Shown here: positions 1 to 5,798 of the stretch, piece after piece
How positions within the stretch are numbered: position 1 is the first letter of the stretch
Layout: every line of letters begins with the position of its first letter
Assembly: GCA_021783525.1 (NCBI GenBank)
Contig: JAJXTT010000083.1
Span: 1-7,265, forward strand
From: Pseudomonadota bacterium
Lineage (GTDB): Bacteria; Pseudomonadota; Gammaproteobacteria; Burkholderiales; Gallionellaceae
Direction of reading: 5' to 3'
Length of the DNA: 7,265 nucleotides
Made by a program: the position numbers and the translations under genes
Notes under the pieces: model-generated
The model's input: only the letters and a program-made list of their open reading frames with translations
Told to the model about the DNA's origin: nothing
Databases searched by the model: none

Positions 1-60
1 CAGCAGGCTGAGCGGGGGCAGCAGGACAGTGCCGATGAGGTTGGTAAGGAACCATGACAT
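1..60 (-). CDS. N-terminus of a membrane protein, possibly YdcF/ElyC-like (DUF218), cut by the window edge
   Basis: An ATG at 60-58 opens a frame that stays open to the left edge, giving 20 residues: MSWFLTNLIGTVLLPPLSLL. This is a hydrophobic, membrane-inserting start. The pattern of a short polar lead, a leucine-rich helix and a PPL break resembles the N-terminus of YdcF/ElyC/SanA-type proteins (DUF218), which carry one or two N-terminal membrane helices before a periplasmic domain. That assignment rests on resemblance of 20 residues only. Ribosome binding is weak (GAGATC a few bases upstream). The gene is divergent from the phospholipase C gene, so the 123 bases between them must hold both promoters. 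Any membrane protein could begin this way, so the family call is tentative; the frame itself is more likely real than not. Confidence 0.45.
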   Translation of the reverse strand, partial: MSWFLTNLIGTVLLPPLSLL

Positions 61-120
61 GGCTGATCTCGATCTTTTTGAAAGCCGCGCGATTATCGCA
101 GAGCGCGGGAGTTTATCGGA

Positions 121-160
121 GCGTCACAATAAAATCATCTGAGCGTCATTAAAGTTTCGC
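121..160 (+). promoter_or_regulatory. 11-bp-phased direct repeats, Pho-box-like, upstream of phospholipase C
   Basis: Four heptamers lie exactly 11 bp apart: GCGTCAC (121-127), AAATCAT (132-138), GCGTCAT (143-149) and GTTTCGC (154-160), mostly separated by A/T-rich tetramers (AATA, CTGA, TAAA). The perfect 8-bp direct repeat GAGCGTCA occurs at 119-126 and 141-148, two helical turns apart. PhoB of E. coli binds 7-bp direct repeats (CTGTCAT type) on an 11-bp period. The core TCAY is kept in three of the four units here, but the first bases of each heptamer do not fit. No convincing -10 hexamer follows at the usual distance before the ATG at 184, so this could instead bind another OmpR/PhoB-family regulator or serve the divergent gene. 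Confidence 0.4.
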
Positions 161-183
161 ATCCGGCCGCGACACTGCGAGCC

Positions 184-1032
184 ATGAAGAATCTGCTCAA
201 ATACTGGCGCTGGTTGATTCCGCTGCTGTTGTGGAGTGCAGATGCCAATGCCTGGGGGCTATACACCCATGTGTACTTCGCGCAGATGCTGCTGTGGGCA
301 GTCCCGCTCACCGACCCGCGTTATCGCCGTGCGATCAAGTCGTTTCCAAAACTGGTATTGGCAGGCGCCTGTCTGCCGGACCTCGCGTTGCTGAGCGAGC
401 ATCCCTGGGGCGAACCGTTCTCGACCACGCACCAATGGCAGCGGGCGCGCAAGTTACTGGACGATGCCAGGAGCGACGAGGAATATGCGCTGTCGCTCGG
501 CTTCGTAAGCCACTTGCTGGTAGACGTGATCGCCCACAACCACTTCGTTCCCGCGCACGAGAAGATGTGGGGAAATATTCCGGTGCTGACCCATGCGGCA
601 TGCGAGTGGGCGATGGATATGCATGTCCGCGCACAACTCTTTGCGGAGCCGGGCGAACTGATGCATGCGCATCGCGCGGAACTGGCCCGATATGTGGCAC
701 AGCATTTTTCCTGCCCGCACAATCTCGCCAGGCGCGGCGTGAACATACTGGCAGGTGCGGAGAGTCTGCTGCGCGCAAGCCGCCTGTCGCACCTGTGTTA
801 CCACGGGGCAACCTTGCTTGATGCCGGGATGCAACGCCGGTTCAACTATTACCTGAGCGAGACCGGCGCACGGTTGACGCACATAGACCGTATCCTGCTG
901 GGTGAAGAGCCGATTTGGGACGCCAATCCGCATGCAGACGATCCCACGCTGCGCCAGCGCATCGAACTTGCCACGCCGCGGCAATTGCGTCATCGCATCC
1001 CGCTCCCGCAGGACGTATTCAGCAAGGTCTAG
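184..1032 (+). CDS. Secreted zinc-dependent phospholipase C family protein
   Basis: The 282-residue protein belongs to the zinc-dependent phospholipase C family (B. cereus PC-PLC type), which hydrolyses phospholipid to diacylglycerol and a phosphorylated headgroup. Residues 1-23 form a signal peptide: basic start, hydrophobic LIPLLLW, then ANA before the predicted cut. Cleavage after Ala23 would leave Trp24 as the new N-terminus, as in B. cereus PLC, where Trp1 itself binds zinc. The other ligands follow in order: His29, Asp66, His83, His110, Asp114 (H-x3-D), His120 (six after the Asp), His137 and Glu141 (H-x3-E). The H-x3-D-x5-H and H-x3-E spacings equal those of the B. cereus enzyme. Precursor length is also typical. 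The protein should act in the periplasm or outside the cell. The start has little Shine-Dalgarno sequence (GCGAG, too close), but the signal peptide fixes it. Substrate headgroup is unknown. It lies alone on the plus strand, with Pho-box-like repeats upstream. Confidence 0.88.
   Translation: MKNLLKYWRWLIPLLLWSADANAWGLYTHVYFAQMLLWAVPLTDPRYRRAIKSFPKLVLAGACLPDLALLSEHPWGEPFSTTHQWQRARKLLDDARSDEEYALSLGFVSHLLVDVIAHNHFVPAHEKMWGNIPVLTHAACEWAMDMHVRAQLFAEPGELMHAHRAELARYVAQHFSCPHNLARRGVNILAGAESLLRASRLSHLCYHGATLLDAGMQRRFNYYLSETGARLTHIDRILLGEEPIWDANPHADDPTLRQRIELATPRQLRHRIPLPQDVFSKV
1029..1032. other. Shared CTAG: overlapping stop codons of convergent genes
   Basis: The phospholipase gene ends with TAG at 1030-1032 and the chemoreceptor gene ends with TAG read from 1031 to 1029 on the other strand, so the two stops share the palindrome CTAG. 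There is no intergenic space for a terminator between the genes. Each transcript must end inside the other gene or run on as antisense. Confidence 0.95.
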
Positions 1033-2651
1033 GCTGCGGTCCGGGCCAGCTTGAACTGGCCGATCGTCTCGTAGAGCGCCCTGGAGGAATTGGCGAGGGT
1101 CTGCATTTCATTGCCGGCCTGCTCGATATCGGTCGCGGTATTGGCGCTGATCGTCGCGACCGAGTTGATATTCAGCCAGATGTCTTCGCCCGCTGCCGAC
1201 TGGTCCTCGGTGGACGAGGCGATCTGGCGCATCATCTCGGTGACGACGAGCACGGAACTCTCGATCTCGCGCAGCAGTGCGCCCATGCCTTCGCCGTGCA
1301 GAACCCCCTGCGCCACTTCCTGCTTGGCCAGGGCCATGGCCCGGGTCGCCTCGTCCGTTTCGCTTTCGATCAGCTGGACGATCTTCGTGATGTCCGCGGT
1401 CGCACTGGCGGTTCGTTCGGCCAGTTTTCGCACCTCGCTGGCAACCACCGCGAAGCCGCGCCCCTGCTCACCGGCGCGTGCGGCCTCGATGGCGGCATTG
1501 AGCGCGAGCAGGTTGGTCTGCTCGGCGATCTCCTTGATCATGCTGCTGACGCTGCCGATGCGCTGGATGGCCGCATTCAGTTCGCTCATGGTCGTCACGG
1601 AAGAGCCGACAGTCTCGTCGATCTGACCCAGCGCAAGTATCGTCGCCCGGCCGGTTTCGCTCCCCGACCGCACCAGGGCCAGGGTTTGCTTTGCGGCGGC
1701 GGAAGCCTGCGCGGCATTCGCCGCGATGGTCTTGATCGTGTTGCCCATGCCTTCGATGGCGCCGCTCACCTGGAATACCTTGGCAGACTGTTCCTTGGCA
1801 TTCGCGGTGACCGAGTGCGCCATCTGGCTGACGCCGTGCGCCGTCTTGTGGGTCTGGTTAGCCGAGACATGCACTTCGTGCAGGATGGCTTCGAAGCGTG
1901 CGATGAAATTGTTGATGGTCCCGGAAAGGTGGCTGATCTCGTCGTTGTTGTGCGCCGTCAGGCGGCGGCTCAGGTCGCCGTTGTGGAGGTGGTTGATCTC
2001 GCCGACGATATGTTCCAGCCGCCTGCGCAGGTTGTGGCCGAACAGGGTTTCCGAGACCACGGTGATGATGCCCAGCGTCATCATCGGCAACAGAACCACC
2101 CACAGCACCTGGCTCACGACGCTGTCGATCCGGTGCTCCGAAGCGAGCTCGGCCTCCTTGTTCGCGTCGGCCAGTTTGTCCAGCTCCTGCACCGCCGGGA
2201 AGAGATACATGGCGTAGAGCGAGTCGGGGATCTGCAGCGCATCGTTGGGGCTGGTCGCGGCGATCTTGATCGCACCCCGGAATCCTTGCGCATAAGCATC
2301 CCACTGAGCAGACATCTTTTTCAGGGAATCGTGCAGGGCCGGTTGATCCGACGAGTCCGAAGCGCGTTTCAGCAATTCGCGTATGTGAGCATCGGCGCGC
2401 TCGAGTTTCTCCGAAGTCTCGGACAATATCGGGTCGCTACGGCTGATGGCCAGGGCGGTCGCCTTGACCTCGATCAGGCTCTTGTCCATCGTCTGCATGG
2501 ACTGATAAGTACCGAACTCCCGGCGCAGCTCGTTCAGATTGATCATGACGAAGGCGATCACGGTGATCATGCCCAGCAGCGAAATGCCCATCATCAGGCG
2601 CAACTGCTGTTGCAGGGTAAGAGATTTAAGCAATGCAAAAAGTCGCATCAT
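1029..2651 (-). CDS. Methyl-accepting chemotaxis protein with four-helix-bundle-type sensor domain
   Basis: This 540-residue chemoreceptor senses ligands outside the inner membrane and controls CheA/CheW kinase activity. Membrane helix 1 spans about residues 18-39 and helix 2 about 179-200. The 140-residue periplasmic part between them is helical and of 4HB_MCP size. A HAMP linker follows (about 202-254), then a long helical signalling domain whose conserved hairpin tip is plain at residues 375-410 (IAEQTNLLALNAAIEAARAG, then GRGFAVVASEVRKLAERT). There is no CheR-tethering NWETF-type pentapeptide; the protein ends FKLARTAA. Start: the first of two consecutive ATGs, with GGAGG at 2662-2658 six bases upstream. 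It begins 34 bases after the PAP2 stop with no terminator between, so it is probably the last gene of the glycosyltransferase-PAP2 operon. Its ligand is unknown. Being downstream of a Pho box makes phosphate or a lipid-derived headgroup a reasonable guess, no more. Confidence 0.95.
   Translation of the reverse strand: MMRLFALLKSLTLQQQLRLMMGISLLGMITVIAFVMINLNELRREFGTYQSMQTMDKSLIEVKATALAISRSDPILSETSEKLERADAHIRELLKRASDSSDQPALHDSLKKMSAQWDAYAQGFRGAIKIAATSPNDALQIPDSLYAMYLFPAVQELDKLADANKEAELASEHRIDSVVSQVLWVVLLPMMTLGIITVVSETLFGHNLRRRLEHIVGEINHLHNGDLSRRLTAHNNDEISHLSGTINNFIARFEAILHEVHVSANQTHKTAHGVSQMAHSVTANAKEQSAKVFQVSGAIEGMGNTIKTIAANAAQASAAAKQTLALVRSGSETGRATILALGQIDETVGSSVTTMSELNAAIQRIGSVSSMIKEIAEQTNLLALNAAIEAARAGEQGRGFAVVASEVRKLAERTASATADITKIVQLIESETDEATRAMALAKQEVAQGVLHGEGMGALLREIESSVLVVTEMMRQIASSTEDQSAAGEDIWLNINSVATISANTATDIEQAGNEMQTLANSSRALYETIGQFKLARTAA
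1044..1061. other. Perfect 6-bp inverted repeat just past the phospholipase stop
   Basis: GGCCAG (1044-1049) and CTGGCC (1056-1061) flank a 6-base loop, CTTGAA. The hairpin lies 12 bases beyond the phospholipase C stop, inside the last codons of the chemoreceptor gene. It is followed by GATCGTC on the plus strand, not a T-tract, so it is not a standard intrinsic terminator. It might stabilise the 3' end of the phospholipase mRNA, or may be a by-product of the coding sequence. Confidence 0.35.
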
Positions 2652-2685
2652 GCGGAACCTCCGGAATGTGGAATGGAAAGAAGAA

Positions 2686-3216
2686 TCAGATCAGGAACGA
2701 CAGGCCTGCAATCACGCCGCCGAGCGCGGCGCCTGCCAGCACGTCGCTGGGATAGTGCAGGCCGAGTATCGGGCGCGACAGCCCGACCATCACGCTGAAC
2801 GGCAGCACCAGCCAGATCAGCGCCGGGAAGTACGCGATGGCGACGATGCTGAATCCCACCGCGTGCATGGTGTGGCCGGAAGGGAAACTGAACTGGTCCA
2901 GCGTCTTGCCGGCGCAAACGATGGCCGGATAGACGTTGAACGGGCGCGGACGCAGTGTTTTTCCCTTGATGAATTTGTAGCATGCCGTGCCGATCAAGCC
3001 GACGACGATCATGTGAAATACGGCGGGGATCGCCGTGCCCTGATATTGCAGCAGCAGCACGATCATCAGCACATACCAGAACACTCCGTCGCCCAGGCGG
3101 CTGAACAGGCGGAACAGGTTGCGTACCGTGAAATTGCGGCTGCGCCTGTTGCAGAAGGCGCAGAGTTCCATATCCCAGGTCTTAATCTGTTGCAGCGGAA
3201 AGTTCAGGTTGGACAT
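2686..3216 (-). CDS. PAP2-family membrane phosphatase
   Basis: The 176-residue integral membrane protein belongs to the PAP2 (type 2 phosphatidic acid phosphatase) superfamily, which dephosphorylates lipid phosphates such as phosphatidic acid or polyprenyl pyrophosphate. All three signature motifs are present: K-x6-RP (Lys84, Arg91-Pro92), PSGH (112-115) and SR-x5-H-x3-D (Ser147-Arg148, His154, Asp158). His154 is the expected nucleophile and His115 the general acid. Hydrophobic helices occupy about residues 46-57, 66-80, 117-145 and 158-176. The start chosen overlaps the end of the glycosyltransferase gene by 35 bases. It is supported by AGGGAG at 3228-3223, six bases upstream. An internal Met16 (codon at 3171) would avoid the overlap but has no ribosome-binding site. 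Overlap with the glycosyltransferase suggests translational coupling. Making DAG from phosphatidic acid for that enzyme is a plausible role; undecaprenyl pyrophosphate recycling is the alternative. Confidence 0.93.
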   Translation of the reverse strand: MSNLNFPLQQIKTWDMELCAFCNRRSRNFTVRNLFRLFSRLGDGVFWYVLMIVLLLQYQGTAIPAVFHMIVVGLIGTACYKFIKGKTLRPRPFNVYPAIVCAGKTLDQFSFPSGHTMHAVGFSIVAIAYFPALIWLVLPFSVMVGLSRPILGLHYPSDVLAGAALGGVIAGLSFLI

Positions 3217-4396
3217 GTTGTACTCCCTGTTTGCGGACGGTATCGAGCAGCACGGCTTCCATCTCGCTCATGATGTGTTCCCAGGTCAGCGCCTCCACGG
3301 TCTGGCGCGCGGCGTGGCGCAAGCGGTTCACTCGCTCCATGTCCGAGATCAGGCCCGTTGCGAGTTTGACAAAGGCATCGGTGTCGGCGAACGGCACCAG
3401 CAAGCCGTTCTCGTCGTGGCGCATGTGCTGGCGTGCGGCGGCATAGTCGTACGCGACGGTGGCCAGGCCGCTGGCCATCGCTTCGACCGTGACGTTGCCA
3501 TAGGTCTCGGTCAGGCTGGGGTAGAGGAAGATGTCGCCGGAAGCGTAGTGCTGTGCCAACGGTTCGCCGGTCAGCATTCCGGGGAAGATCACGTGCGGGT
3601 GTTGCTTCTCCAGTTCGGCGCGGGCGGGGCCGTCGCCGACCATCACCAGGCGCGCCAGGGGATTGACCTTGCGCATCTGCTCGAATGCCTGGATGACGAC
3701 ATGCAGATTTTTTTCCGGTGCGATACGGCTCACCAGCATCACCACCGGGGTGTTTTCGTCCGCGTTCCATGAAGCGCGCAATTCGGCGCTGCGTTTCGCC
3801 GGATGGAACAGTTCCGCGTCCACTCCGCGCGAGACCACGAATACGTTCATGTATCCCTCGAATTCCAGTTGCTGCTGCAGCGAAACCGTGGGCACGAGCG
3901 TGCACGCCGCCTTGTTGTGGAAGTGGCGCAGGTAGGCCGCGATCGGCTTTTTCAACAGGCCGACGCCGTAGTGCTGGGAGTAGCTGTGGAAATTGGTGTG
4001 GAAATCCGTGCTCACCGGGATGTTCAGCTTGCGCGCGGCGGACAGCGCGGACCAGCCCAGCGGGCCCTCGGTGGCGATGTGCACGACATCGGGCCGGTGC
4101 AGCTTCCACAGGCGCATCAACAAGCCCTTGGCGGGCAGCCCGGATTTGAGTTCGGGGTAGCCGGGTATGGGCATGCCGGTCACCAGCGTTTCCGTGTAGC
4201 CTTCCTCGTTTGCCGCCACATCCTGCTTGAACTGGCGCGGGCGGATCATGTGGATGCGATGCTGGCGCTTGCGCAGGCCCTGCACCATGCGACCGATGGT
4301 GATGGCGACGCCGTTCACCTCGGGCAGGTAGGTTTCGGTGACCAGCGCGATATTCAGTGGCGCCGGCTTGCTCAGGTCATGGTCTGGTGTATTCAT
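3182..4396 (-). CDS. GT4-family glycosyltransferase, SQD2/MgtA-like (probable lipid glycosyltransferase)
   Basis: A 404-residue GT-B-fold retaining glycosyltransferase that transfers a sugar from a nucleotide-sugar to an acceptor, at the cytoplasmic face of the membrane. The N-terminal half opens with the acceptor-side motif TETYLPEVNGVA (20-31). DFHTNFHSY (131-139) is typical of the SQD2/MgtA type, whose members glycosylate diacylglycerol or related lipids. The C-terminal half has SRGVD (189-193), the donor-phosphate residues Arg224 and Lys229 (SRIAPEK), the GDGP turn (254-257) and the E-x7-E motif (Glu297, Glu305). Start: I chose the ATG at 4396, which has AGGA eight bases upstream (4408-4405). 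An in-frame ATG at 4405 would add three residues but lacks a ribosome-binding site. A strong Pho-box match lies 46 bases upstream. The gene heads a probable operon with PAP2 and the chemoreceptor. The acceptor (DAG, phosphatidylinositol or another lipid) cannot be read from sequence. Confidence 0.88.
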   Translation of the reverse strand: MNTPDHDLSKPAPLNIALVTETYLPEVNGVAITIGRMVQGLRKRQHRIHMIRPRQFKQDVAANEEGYTETLVTGMPIPGYPELKSGLPAKGLLMRLWKLHRPDVVHIATEGPLGWSALSAARKLNIPVSTDFHTNFHSYSQHYGVGLLKKPIAAYLRHFHNKAACTLVPTVSLQQQLEFEGYMNVFVVSRGVDAELFHPAKRSAELRASWNADENTPVVMLVSRIAPEKNLHVVIQAFEQMRKVNPLARLVMVGDGPARAELEKQHPHVIFPGMLTGEPLAQHYASGDIFLYPSLTETYGNVTVEAMASGLATVAYDYAAARQHMRHDENGLLVPFADTDAFVKLATGLISDMERVNRLRHAARQTVEALTWEHIMSEMEAVLLDTVRKQGVQHVQPELSAATD

Positions 4397-4422
4397 GCCG
4401 CACATCCTGCCGCGCGCGCATG

Positions 4423-4428
4423 AATATA
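4423..4428 (-). promoter_or_regulatory. Candidate -10 element of the glycosyltransferase promoter
   Basis: On the minus strand TATATT matches the sigma-70 -10 consensus TATAAT at five of six positions. It starts 13 bases after the Pho-box match; the overlapping CATATA (4430-4425) would give 11. PhoB-activated promoters place the Pho box in the position of the -35 element about 10 bases upstream of the -10, so the arrangement fits. The transcript would start close to 4415, leaving a short leader that contains the AGGA ribosome-binding site. Confidence 0.45.
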
Positions 4429-4441
4429 TGATTAAACCAAT

Positions 4442-4459
4442 TTGAAAGTTTTATGACTG
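4442..4459 (-). promoter_or_regulatory. Pho box (PhoB-binding site) upstream of the glycosyltransferase operon
   Basis: The minus strand reads CAGTCATAAAACTTTCAA. Against the E. coli Pho-box consensus CTGTCATAWAWCTGTCAY it matches 15 of 18 positions. The mismatches are at position 2 (A for T), 14 (T for G) and 18 (A for Y). Both heptamers and the A/T-rich tetramer spacer are kept. It begins five bases after the dgkA stop codon and faces the glycosyltransferase gene, with a good -10 hexamer at suitable spacing. The consensus is from E. coli; betaproteobacterial Pho boxes are similar, but I cannot test this genome's own regulon. Confidence 0.65.
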
Positions 4460-4464
4460 GGCAT

Positions 4465-4833
4465 CTAGTGCAGCAGCACCAAGCCCCATACCACCAGTAC
4501 GTTGATCAGGCTCACCAGCACCGCTGAACTGCCGATATCCTTGGCACGCTTTGCGAGGTCGTGATTCTCCAGCGAGATGCGGTCCACGGTGGCTTCGACG
4601 GCGGAATTGAGCAGTTCGATCATGATGACCAGCAGCACGCTGGCGATCATCAGCGCCTGGCCGATATGACTTACGGGCAACCACAATGCCAGCGGGATCA
4701 TGACGGTGGCGAGCAGGACTTCCTGCCGGAACGCATCTTCGTGCTTGTAGGCGGCACGGAACCCGGCCAGCGAATAGCCGAACGCATTCCACAAACGCAC
4801 CAGACCTGTCTTACCTTTGTAAGGACTTTCCAT
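4465..4833 (-). CDS. dgkA: Diacylglycerol kinase, small integral membrane type (DgkA)
   Basis: This enzyme phosphorylates diacylglycerol with ATP to give phosphatidic acid in the inner membrane, returning DAG to phospholipid synthesis. The 122 residues equal the length of E. coli DgkA. The family signature runs from Glu73 (ELLNSAVEATVDRI, 73-86) through NHDLAKRAKDIGS. Glu73 matches the proposed catalytic Glu69 of E. coli, with Asn76, Glu80 and Asp99 also kept. The N-terminal amphipathic part keeps HEDAFRQE (31-38), equivalent to the E. coli NEAAFRQE region. Three membrane helices follow, at about 39-54, 58-80 and 102-121. Start: a longer open frame extends upstream to 4929, but the ATG at 4833 has AGGAG seven bases upstream (4845-4841) and gives the standard length; the extra part overlaps a terminator. 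No terminator separates it from the glycosyltransferase, so readthrough is possible. Confidence 0.95.
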   Translation of the reverse strand: MESPYKGKTGLVRLWNAFGYSLAGFRAAYKHEDAFRQEVLLATVMIPLALWLPVSHIGQALMIASVLLVIMIELLNSAVEATVDRISLENHDLAKRAKDIGSSAVLVSLINVLVVWGLVLLH

Positions 4834-4862
4834 CGAACGGCTCCTGAATTGAGACACAAGTG

Positions 4863-4872
4863 TGCAGCTGCA
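4863..4872. promoter_or_regulatory. Palindrome TGCAGCTGCA in the dgkA leader
   Basis: A perfect 10-bp palindrome lies 29 bases upstream of the dgkA start codon. It abuts TATATT (minus strand, 4877-4872), a possible -10 element, so it would cover the transcription start of dgkA. Next to it is a smaller inverted repeat, ACAC-TT-GTGT. It could be an operator, but no matching -35 element is visible and the site is short enough to be chance. Confidence 0.25.
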
Positions 4873-4896
4873 ATATATCAGCGAAACTTCTCCAGC

Positions 4897-4926
4897 AAAA
4901 AGAACGCGCACCATACCGAGTGCGCG
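4897..4926 (-). terminator. Rho-independent terminator after the OlsB-like gene
   Basis: Read on the minus strand, CGCGCAC (4926-4920) pairs perfectly with GTGCGCG (4911-4905) across an 8-base loop and is followed at once by TTCTTTTT (4904-4897). It sits 30 bases downstream of the stop codon of the OlsB-like gene. It should end the GGDEF-smORF-acyltransferase-OlsB transcript and separate it from dgkA. Confidence 0.85.
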
Positions 4927-4956
4927 CAAAGGGGGAGGCGGAATGAAACCGGGAAA

Positions 4957-5715
4957 CTACGCTGCCTTCTTCATGAAATGCTTGGCGTAACGTGCGTTCA
5001 TGCGCGATACCGGCATCAGGATGAAGAGGTCGGCGCAGTTGAAATCGGGATCCCAGGCGGGCTCGCCGGCGATATAGGCGCCCAGGCGCAGGTAGCCCTT
5101 GATCAGCGGCGGAATGGTGACTTCCAGGTTCTGGTTCAACGATTCCAGCGGCAGGCGGCAGTGCGGGAACACGTGGTACTCGGCGGGCGCGCCGTGCAGC
5201 TTGTGCACCTTGTTGTAGACGCTGGCGGCGTAATGGCCGCCGTCGCCCATGCTGATGCTGGCGCAACCGATCAGGTATTCGTGGCCGTGCTTGCCGATGT
5301 AATCGGCCAGGCCGCTCCACAACTGGGTGATGGTCGCGCCGTCGCGGTAATCGGGGTGGACGCAGGAGCGTCCGACTTCGACCATGCGGTCGCGCAGGTG
5401 CAGCAGGCGCGACAGGTCGAATTCGGTCTCGGAATAGTAGCCGCCCGCGATCACCGCCTGTTCCGGCGGCAGGATGCGATAGGTGCCGACGACCTTGTCG
5501 TTGCCATGATCGCGCACCAGCAGGTGGTCGCAGAATTCGTCGAAGCGGTCGATGTCGAGACCCAGGGCAGCGCTGGGCAACTTTGCGCCCATTTCTTCCG
5601 CGAACACCTTGTAGCGCACGCGCTGCGCTTCAGCCACTTCGGCCACGGTGCGCGCCAGGCTGAAAGTGAGCCTGCCTTGCGCTTCGCGGTGTTCCTGCTT
5701 GATCAGGTCCAGCAT
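4957..5715 (-). CDS. olsB: OlsB-like N-acyltransferase (ornithine lipid synthesis, first step; GNAT fold)
   Basis: The 252-residue protein belongs to the OlsB/hemolysin-like GNAT acyltransferase family (Acetyltransf_5). In ornithine lipid synthesis OlsB transfers a 3-hydroxyacyl group from acyl carrier protein to the alpha-amino group of ornithine, giving lyso-ornithine lipid. Visible family features include AEAQRVRYKVFAEEMGA (28-44), LDIDRFDEFCDHLLV (53-67), VGTYRILP (76-83), EVGRSCVHPDYRDG (113-126), a strongly conserved block in this family, and IPPLIKGYLRLGA (201-213). No signal peptide or membrane helix is seen, so it is cytosolic or membrane-peripheral. The open frame extends far upstream, but the ATG at 5715 has GGGAG six bases upstream (5726-5722) and gives the family length. 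It follows the acyltransferase gene by 83 bases and ends before a terminator. Related family members acylate other amines, so the ornithine substrate rests partly on the neighbouring OlsA-type gene. Confidence 0.78.
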   Translation of the reverse strand: MLDLIKQEHREAQGRLTFSLARTVAEVAEAQRVRYKVFAEEMGAKLPSAALGLDIDRFDEFCDHLLVRDHGNDKVVGTYRILPPEQAVIAGGYYSETEFDLSRLLHLRDRMVEVGRSCVHPDYRDGATITQLWSGLADYIGKHGHEYLIGCASISMGDGGHYAASVYNKVHKLHGAPAEYHVFPHCRLPLESLNQNLEVTIPPLIKGYLRLGAYIAGEPAWDPDFNCADLFILMPVSRMNARYAKHFMKKAA

Positions 5716-5798
5716 GGTGTTCTCCCGTTGAGTTGATGGGAGCAGATTAGCGACGGTATGTTGCACGGGGGTTAAGGGAATATGAAAAATTGATGAAG

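Noticed and set aside
78..96. TTGAAA (78-83) with GATTAT (91-96) as a promoter for the phospholipase gene
   Set aside because: The spacing of 7 bases is far too short for a -35/-10 pair.
1044..1061. Intrinsic terminator for the phospholipase gene
   Set aside because: The hairpin is perfect but has only six pairs and no T-tract after it on either strand, so I list it only as an inverted repeat.
915..2798. Long plus-strand open frame (627 codons) opposite the chemoreceptor
   Set aside because: It is the antisense shadow of the chemoreceptor gene, whose minus-strand translation has clear membrane, HAMP and signalling motifs. The plus-strand translation is low-complexity Arg/His/Asp/Gly-rich with no domain.
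4872..4898. Complete sigma-70 promoter for dgkA (TATATT with an upstream -35)
   Set aside because: TATATT is good, but only TTGCTG at 15-bp spacing or TTTTGC at 17 is available as -35, both poor. I kept only the palindrome as a low-confidence site.
4834..4929. Upstream start for DgkA at 4929
   Set aside because: It would begin inside the terminator hairpin. The shorter form has AGGAG at seven bases and the exact family length of 122.
4561..5736. Plus-strand open frame (391 codons) opposite the DgkA and OlsB-like genes
   Set aside because: It spans two recognised minus-strand genes, a terminator and their gap. Its composition is typical of antisense frames in GC-rich DNA.
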